Below the pieces are notes generated by a model that had not been told where the DNA came from, searched no databases, and saw only the letters and a program-made list of their open reading frames with translations. The position numbers and the translations under genes were made by a program. A DNA stretch of 7,466 nt from Bacteroidota bacterium (lineage in GTDB: Bacteria > Bacteroidota > Bacteroidia > Chitinophagales > Chitinophagaceae): assembly GCA_023440945.1 (NCBI GenBank), contig JAEZRL010000033.1:1-7466 (forward strand). Reading direction: 5' to 3'. Positions 4,874 to 7,466 of this stretch are shown here, piece after piece. Each line of letters opens with the position of its first letter. The stretch's first letter is position 1.

Positions 4874-7466
4874 ATGCCCGAAACTTCTTCTTCAAAAATC
4901 AGGATTGTTACAGCAGCAAGTTTGTTTGATGGTCACGATGCAGCCATCAATATCATGCGCCGCATTCTGCAAAGCAAGGGTGCAGAGATCATTCATTTAG
5001 GCCATAACAGAAGCGTTCACGAAATTGTAGAAGCTGCCATTGAAGAAGATGTAAATGCTATTGCTATCACCTCCTACCAGGGCGGTCATGTGGAGTTTTT
5101 TAAATACATGAAAGATCTTTTGGATGAGAATGGCTGTGGACATATAAAAATATTTGGTGGTGGCGGCGGAACGATGTTACCGGAAGAAATAAGAGAGTTG
5201 CATCAGTACGGCATCTCCAGGATTTATTCGCCGGATGATGGCAGAAAGATGGGTTTGGAAGGAATGATAGAAGATGTAATAAAACAAGCAAGCCCCCCTC
5301 AATCCCCGCGGAGGGGAGAAGATTGGAAACAGTCTGACTACTGGCAAGCGCCTGCAAAATGGAATGGAAAGCTACCGTTAGACGAAGTAAAGGATATTAG
5401 AAGAATTGCAAGAGCTATTACATTAGCAGAAGCAGGCTTTGAACAAAAGATGAAAGAGCAAAACTTACAGCTCGTAGCTCACAACTCACAACGCAAAGCT
5501 CCAGTATTGGGCATCACCGGTACCGGTGGCGCCGGTAAATCTTCCGTTACGGATGAACTGGTGCGAAGATTTCTGCACATATTCACGGATAAAACAATTG
5601 CCGTAATCTCCGTTGATCCTTCAAAGAAAAAAACAGGCGGTGCTTTATTGGGTGACCGTATTCGCATGAACGCTATCTCGCATCCAAGAGCATACATGCG
5701 TTCGCTGGCAACCCGTGATGATAATATTGCCGTAAGCAATGCGATGCAGGAGGCAATTGATATTTGTAAAGAAGCTGCTTTTGATCTTATCATACTTGAA
5801 TCCGCAGGTGTTGGCCAAAGTGATGCATCTATCCTGGATTATTGCGATGTGAGTTTATATGTTATGACACCTGAATACGGCGCTGCATCGCAACTGGAAA
5901 AAATAAACATGCTTGATTATGCAGATGTTGTTTGCATCAACAAATTCGATAAAGCAGGCGCATTGGATGCACTGAACGATGTAAGAAAACAATACAAAAG
6001 AAATCATGGATTATGGACAGCAAAGAATGAAGACTTACCTGTTATCGGAACCATCGCATCGCAATTTAATGATGCCGGTATTAATGAATTGTTTGAAAAA
6101 ATAGTTACAGCGATCGAAAAGAAAACCGGTGTTCATCCCGGCCATGTAACTGTTCATCAGCATACAAAAGATACAACTACCCAATCACTTATCATTCCAC
6201 CTAAAAGGATAAGATATTTAAGCGAGATAGCAGAAGAAAACCGGGGTTATGATAAATGGGCAAAGGAGCAATCTGATATTGCTTCAAAACTTTACCAGCT
6301 AAATGGCTCGTTAAGCATTATACATAACTTCTCTTTCGAAAAAGGGTCACATGGTTATTCTATCGCTGTAATTGACAAACTGAAGCTATTCTATGAAGAA
6401 CAACTCGATCCTCTTTGCAAAAAACTTCTTGATAACTGGAATGACAAAGTAAAAAAATATAACGCCGATTTTTTTGAATACACTGTTCGTGATAAGGTAA
6501 TAAAACAACCGCTTACCACAACTTCTTTAAGCGGCACAAGAATCCCAAAAGTTGTTTTACCGAAATACAAAGACTGGGGTGATATTTTAAAATGGCAGTT
6601 GCAGGAAAATGTTCCCGGTGAATTTCCTTACACTGCAGGTGTTTTTGAATTGAAACGTGCAGGTGAAGACCCGACGAGAATGTTTGCCGGCGAAGGTTCT
6701 CCTGAACGAACCAATAAACGTTTTCATTATGTTTCTTTAGGTCAGCCCGCCATTCGTTTATCCACCGCATTTGACAGTGTTACATTGTATGGTGAAGATC
6801 CTGATTATCGTCCGGATATTTATGGTAAAGTCGGCAACAGCGGTGTAAGTATTGCAACAGTTGATGATGCAAAAAAATTATATAGTGGTTTTGATCTGTG
6901 TGATCCAAAAACTTCTGTCAGCATGACGATAAATGGGCCTGCGCCGATCATTCTTGCTTTCTTTATGAACGCAGCAATAGATCAGCAATGCGAAAAATGG
7001 ATCGAGGCGCATGGTGAATGGTCAATGGTGAATGAAATTCAAAATTCAAAATTCAAAATTCAAAATAAACCGGTTTATTACAATCCTTCATCACCAGAAC
7101 GTTTGCCCGAAGGCAACAACGGGCTTGGTTTAAAATTATTGGGTTTAAGTGGCGATGAAGTACTGCCGGAAGAAGTTTACGAACAATGTAAACAAAATGC
7201 TTTGCAACAAGTAAGAGGAACGGTTCAGGCGGATATTTTAAAAGAAGACCAGGCGCAAAATACCTGCATCTTCTCAACAGAATTTGCCTTGAAGTTAATG
7301 GGCGATGTGCAGGAATATTTTATTGATAATAAGGTGCGCAATTTTTACAGTGTTTCTATAAGCGGTTATCATATTGCAGAAGCAGGTGCAAATCCCATCA
7401 CACAATTAGCATTTACACTATCAAATGGCTTTACGTATGTTGAATATTATTTAAGCCGCGGAATGA
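4874..7466 (+). CDS. icmF: Fused isobutyryl-CoA mutase (IcmF), 3' end outside window
   Basis: IcmF interconverts isobutyryl-CoA and n-butyryl-CoA using adenosylcobalamin and carries its own G-protein chaperone for cofactor loading. The frame is open from ATG 4874 to the window end, 864 of roughly 1,090 codons. The B12 domain (about 1-135) has LFDGHDAA with the cobalt-ligand His21, and the GGGGGT loop (95-100). The G domain (about 209-400) has Walker A GTGGAGKS (216-223), ESAGVGQSD (309-317) and NKFD (356-359). The mutase domain shows FPYTAGVFELKR, RMFAGEG, QADILKEDQAQNTCIFS and SISGYHIAEAG, all IcmF-like and unlike plain methylmalonyl-CoA mutase. Three repeat-like stretches sit in its linkers (5295-5316, 5462-5496, 7011-7066). 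No Shine-Dalgarno sequence precedes the start. Exact acyl specificity cannot be fixed here. Confidence 0.95.
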   Translation, partial: MPETSSSKIRIVTAASLFDGHDAAINIMRRILQSKGAEIIHLGHNRSVHEIVEAAIEEDVNAIAITSYQGGHVEFFKYMKDLLDENGCGHIKIFGGGGGTMLPEEIRELHQYGISRIYSPDDGRKMGLEGMIEDVIKQASPPQSPRRGEDWKQSDYWQAPAKWNGKLPLDEVKDIRRIARAITLAEAGFEQKMKEQNLQLVAHNSQRKAPVLGITGTGGAGKSSVTDELVRRFLHIFTDKTIAVISVDPSKKKTGGALLGDRIRMNAISHPRAYMRSLATRDDNIAVSNAMQEAIDICKEAAFDLIILESAGVGQSDASILDYCDVSLYVMTPEYGAASQLEKINMLDYADVVCINKFDKAGALDALNDVRKQYKRNHGLWTAKNEDLPVIGTIASQFNDAGINELFEKIVTAIEKKTGVHPGHVTVHQHTKDTTTQSLIIPPKRIRYLSEIAEENRGYDKWAKEQSDIASKLYQLNGSLSIIHNFSFEKGSHGYSIAVIDKLKLFYEEQLDPLCKKLLDNWNDKVKKYNADFFEYTVRDKVIKQPLTTTSLSGTRIPKVVLPKYKDWGDILKWQLQENVPGEFPYTAGVFELKRAGEDPTRMFAGEGSPERTNKRFHYVSLGQPAIRLSTAFDSVTLYGEDPDYRPDIYGKVGNSGVSIATVDDAKKLYSGFDLCDPKTSVSMTINGPAPIILAFFMNAAIDQQCEKWIEAHGEWSMVNEIQNSKFKIQNKPVYYNPSSPERLPEGNNGLGLKLLGLSGDEVLPEEVYEQCKQNALQQVRGTVQADILKEDQAQNTCIFSTEFALKLMGDVQEYFIDNKVRNFYSVSISGYHIAEAGANPITQLAFTLSNGFTYVEYYLSRGM
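5295..5316. repeat. GC-rich palindrome within icmF linker
   Basis: CCCCTC (5295-5300) pairs perfectly with GAGGGG (5311-5316) around a 10-base loop that holds CCGCGG at its 3' side. The block is far more GC-rich than the surrounding gene and encodes a Pro/Arg-rich stretch (SPPQSPRRGE, residues 140-149) in the linker just after the B12-binding domain. It resembles the CCCC...GGGG intergenic palindromes common in Bacteroidota, here inside a coding sequence and in frame. Confidence 0.55.
5462..5496. repeat. Degenerate tandem heptamer array within icmF (5 units)
   Basis: Steps of seven from 5462 give AACTTAC, AGCTCGT, AGCTCAC, AACTCAC and AACGCAA: five units of one degenerate heptamer, 35 bases. 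It encodes residues 197-208 (NLQLVAHNSQRK), directly before the first beta strand and Walker A of the G domain. The helix before it (AGFEQKMKEQ) and the strand after it (PVLGITG) look normal for IcmF, so the array occupies a linker. Confidence 0.6.
7011..7066. repeat. Tandem heptamer array within icmF (8 units, two unit types)
   Basis: The 56 bases divide exactly into eight heptamers in one phase: ATGGTGA, ATGGTCA, ATGGTGA, a hybrid ATGAAAT, then TCAAAAT four times without change. It encodes residues 713-731 (HGEWSMVNE then IQNSKFKIQN), where the 7-base period gives a 7-residue protein period. It falls in the mutase domain between KWIEAHG and the conserved LPEGNNGLGL, a segment that also varies in other IcmF proteins and is likely a surface loop. 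The four identical units imply recent expansion or slippage. Confidence 0.8.

Noticed and set aside
4764..5000. Plus-strand open frame of 78 codons overlapping the icmF start
   Set aside because: It runs out of frame into the conserved B12 domain of icmF and looks like no protein family.
5620..5640. Assignment of the last gene as methylmalonyl-CoA mutase or its chaperone MeaB alone
   Set aside because: The B12, G and mutase domains are in one open frame in the order specific to IcmF, so separate proteins are excluded.
5479..5793. Minus-strand open frame of 104 codons inside icmF
   Set aside because: It is antisense to the conserved G domain (Walker A region); the open frame follows from icmF codon usage.
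7011..7066. Possible CRISPR-like array
   Set aside because: Units are 7 bases in direct tandem with no spacers, and no cas gene is nearby.

Overview
The window looks like chromosomal DNA of a member of Bacteroidota, probably Chitinophagaceae or a close relative. The base composition is AT-rich. Most starts lack a Shine-Dalgarno sequence. A TAnnTTTG-type -7 box lies before the last gene, and the protein families are typical of that group. This placement is inferred from sequence character; no search was run.

Layout. (1) Positions 1-315, plus strand: the 3' part of an L-rhamnose/L-fucose mutarotase-like gene. (2) Positions 378-1475, minus strand: pyrE (orotate phosphoribosyltransferase) followed 24 bases later by a small secreted protein with a heavy-metal-associated-like fold and a CWEC motif; these two are probably cotranscribed. 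(3) Positions 1642-2806, minus strand: a HipA-like kinase overlapping a DUF3037 gene by 23 bases, a compact two-gene unit of unknown function. (4) Positions 3015-3443, plus strand: an Hsp20 small heat-shock protein with an unusually strong Shine-Dalgarno sequence. (5) About 3500-4670: a gene graveyard. It holds the C-terminal remnant of a beta-helix glycosidase (GH110 alpha-1,3-galactosidase-like) on the minus strand and the C-terminal remnant of a sodium/solute symporter on the plus strand. The two fragments point away from each other and both lack their 5' ends, as one deletion between divergent genes would produce. (6) Position 4874 to the window end, plus strand: the first 864 codons of icmF, the fused adenosylcobalamin-dependent isobutyryl-CoA mutase, carrying B12 domain, G-protein chaperone domain and the start of the mutase domain.

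The most unusual signal is a set of short degenerate tandem arrays with a 7-base unit. Two lie inside icmF, in the linker before the G domain and in a surface loop of the mutase domain, and both leave the frame open. A third, more decayed array lies between the divergent HipA-like and hsp20 genes. A GC-rich palindrome also sits in the icmF inter-domain linker. In addition, a 28-base sequence occurs twice (25/28 identical) in intergenic positions near 340 and 1571. The genes do not form one pathway: pyrimidine synthesis, sugar mutarotation, proteostasis and acyl-CoA metabolism are neighbours. I see no mobile-element gene, CRISPR array, tRNA or rRNA.
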